A stretch of 64,000 bases of DNA, taken from Trachythela sp. YZ-2020. Its lineage: Eukaryota; Cnidaria; Anthozoa; Malacalcyonacea; Clavulariidae. This document shows, piece by piece, positions 62,890 to 64,000 of this stretch. A program made the position numbers and the translations under genes. Numbering within the stretch: the stretch's first letter is position 1; each line of letters begins with the position of its first letter. Below the pieces are notes generated by a model. The model was not told the origin of the DNA. It searched no databases and saw nothing but the letters and a program-made list of their open reading frames with translations. The stretch is taken from assembly GCA_016169945.1 (NCBI GenBank), contig JADLSH010000369.1, positions 4,712,001-4,776,000 of the forward strand, given 5' to 3'.

Positions 62890-64000
62890 AGTGTAACTTT
62901 TCCCAGGAGTCTCGTAGGAAATCGAGAAGAAATCCACGAAATCAATCTGCATGCATTTGGAGATGCGAGTGTCAAAGGAGTTGCGGCTGCGGTATACGCG
63001 GTGGTGAGGCAACCTTCGGAAGATTCCCAGGGATTGGTTGCAGCGAAGTCTGGACTAGCAAAACAAGGGTTAACCATACCAAGATTGGAGTTAGTCTCGG
63101 GTCACATGACGGCGAACTTACTCGACAACGTGAAAGAAGCCTTGCAGGGATTTCCTGTCACCGACGTGACAGATTGGTTAGATAGCAACGTTTCACTTTG
63201 TTGGATCGAAGGACAGGGGCAATACAAGCAGTTTGTCCAGAATCGTGTCTGGAAAATCCAAGAAAAGAGTTACATCAAGTGGAGGCATGTGCCCACCGAT
63301 CAAAACCCAGCTGATATCGGAAATCGGGCTGGTATGGCGCTCAGCAGTAATCAGTTGTGGCAGAACGGACCGGACTGGCTCGGAAAGAAAGAGAGTTGGC
63401 CTTCGGAACCATTGACCGCGGACAATGATGTATCGAGAGCTGAAACTAAATTAACCCGCGAGGTCTTCTCGGCGGCGGTGACAAGAGAGGATGTTTTCAA
63501 TGAGCTACTCGGAAAGTTTAATATTTGGAAAGTGCTACGAATCGGGGCGTGGACTGCAAGGTTCATTTCCAACGCGAAAGCCCGGGCGACAGAGAGAACG
63601 AAGGGTCCTATTACAACAAATGAAATCCAAAAGCAGCTCATCTTTTGGATAAGAGTGCAAACAAGGAACGAAGCGACAGATATATTTCAAGATGATCAGC
63701 AACGCCTAAACCTACAAAAGAACGGTGTCGGTATCTACGAGTGTCGAGGAAGATTACAAGGACACGACCCAACGTACCTACCAGATCAGGATATCTTTAC
63801 CGAGAAGCTCGTGACTGATGCTCACATTCGTACTTTGCATGGGGGAGTGAGTCTTACCATGACTAAGCTACGAGAAAGCTATTGGATCCCACGCCTACGT
63901 CGGTTGGTGAAACGGGTGAGAAAGAATTGTAACGGCTGCAAACGTTTCCATGCAGAGATTCATCAATATCATTCCAAATCTGATTCTAAATTTACCATAA
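62890..64000 (+). CDS. Old BEL/Pao pol: RNase H and integrase zinc-binding region, open at the window edge
   Basis: A frame of about 370 codons without a stop from 62890 to the window end. RNase H: INLHAFGDASVKGVAAAVYA (Asp), PRLELVSGHM (Glu), DWLDSNVSLCWIEGQ (Asp) and VPTDQNPADIGNRAG. Then the linker region and the integrase HHCC finger with HIRTLHGGVSLTMTKLRESY, WIPRLRRLVKRVRKNCNGCK. The integrase core should lie beyond 64000. It is remarkable that this part is uninterrupted while the RT has stops and shifts. Confidence 0.85.

Larger units (their letters stand above)
49890..64000 (+). mobile_element. Old BEL/Pao LTR retrotransposon, broken by at least three later insertions
   Basis: Pieces lie in order on the plus strand: gag (49890-50079), gag zinc knuckles and protease (56525-57290), RT (58125-59395) and RNase H/integrase (62885-64000, open at the window edge). 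Gaps between them are filled by a young BEL/Pao copy, a Gypsy gag piece and a Gypsy element with LINEs. Removing the insertions at their TSDs brings coding sequence back into register at two of the junctions. LTRs are not visible; the 3' one lies beyond the window. Confidence 0.85.

Overview
The window looks like nuclear DNA of an invertebrate animal, most likely a cnidarian. It is AT-rich, has GT-AG introns, and is dominated by nested transposable elements. The organism is inferred only from the mix of sequences: an orthologue of the animal orphan P450 CYP20A1, an IL-17-like cytokine gene, Penelope-type hammerhead ribozymes, BEL/Pao and Gypsy retroelements, and many hAT and mariner MITEs. I cannot name the species.

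Host genes are few and none is a single long ORF. (1) A P450 of the CYP20A1 family runs on the + strand from 6838 to 15916 in at least ten exons; its N-terminal anchor exon is not seen. Its introns hold microsatellites, a DIRS-like fragment, a long-TIR virus-like element and a hammerhead-bearing Penelope/retrozyme unit. (2) A three-exon secreted cysteine protein at 25794-31436 (+), with a TATA box and signal peptide, resembles IL-17. (3) A first exon of the U3 snoRNP protein IMP3 lies at 37937-38168 (+), and a diverged copy of its 3' end lies at 17322-17456.

Left part (1-24000): hAT and mariner MITEs, many with exact target-site duplications; a degraded LINE (2830-5870, -) split by a hAT MITE; the P450 gene; a 1.3-kb hAT element with other MITEs nested in it. 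Middle (24000-41000): the IL-17-like gene, a second hammerhead unit (34590-35360), a tRNA-derived SINE piece and LINE tails.

The block at 41.5-45.4 kb is the most unusual part. It is an element with long inverted repeats, two virus-type genes and no polymerase or integrase. One gene is an intact 448-codon A32/FtsK-like packaging ATPase with an N-terminal zinc finger. The other is an acidic-tailed protein, of which only the tail survives here. A relative of the second gene, with the same zinc-finger start, sits inside another long-inverted-repeat element in a P450 intron (12929-14379).

Right part (45.4-64 kb): a nest of retroelements. An old + strand BEL/Pao element (from about 49.9 kb to beyond the window end) is split by a young, almost intact BEL/Pao copy (50080-56524, -; two 189-bp LTRs that look identical, TSD ATGTG, a tRNA-Lys-type primer site, one in-frame stop). 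It is also split by a Gypsy gag piece and by a Gypsy element (59396-62884, TSD CGGAC) that itself carries two LINE insertions. Two LINEs lie head to head just upstream (46.2-48.8 kb).
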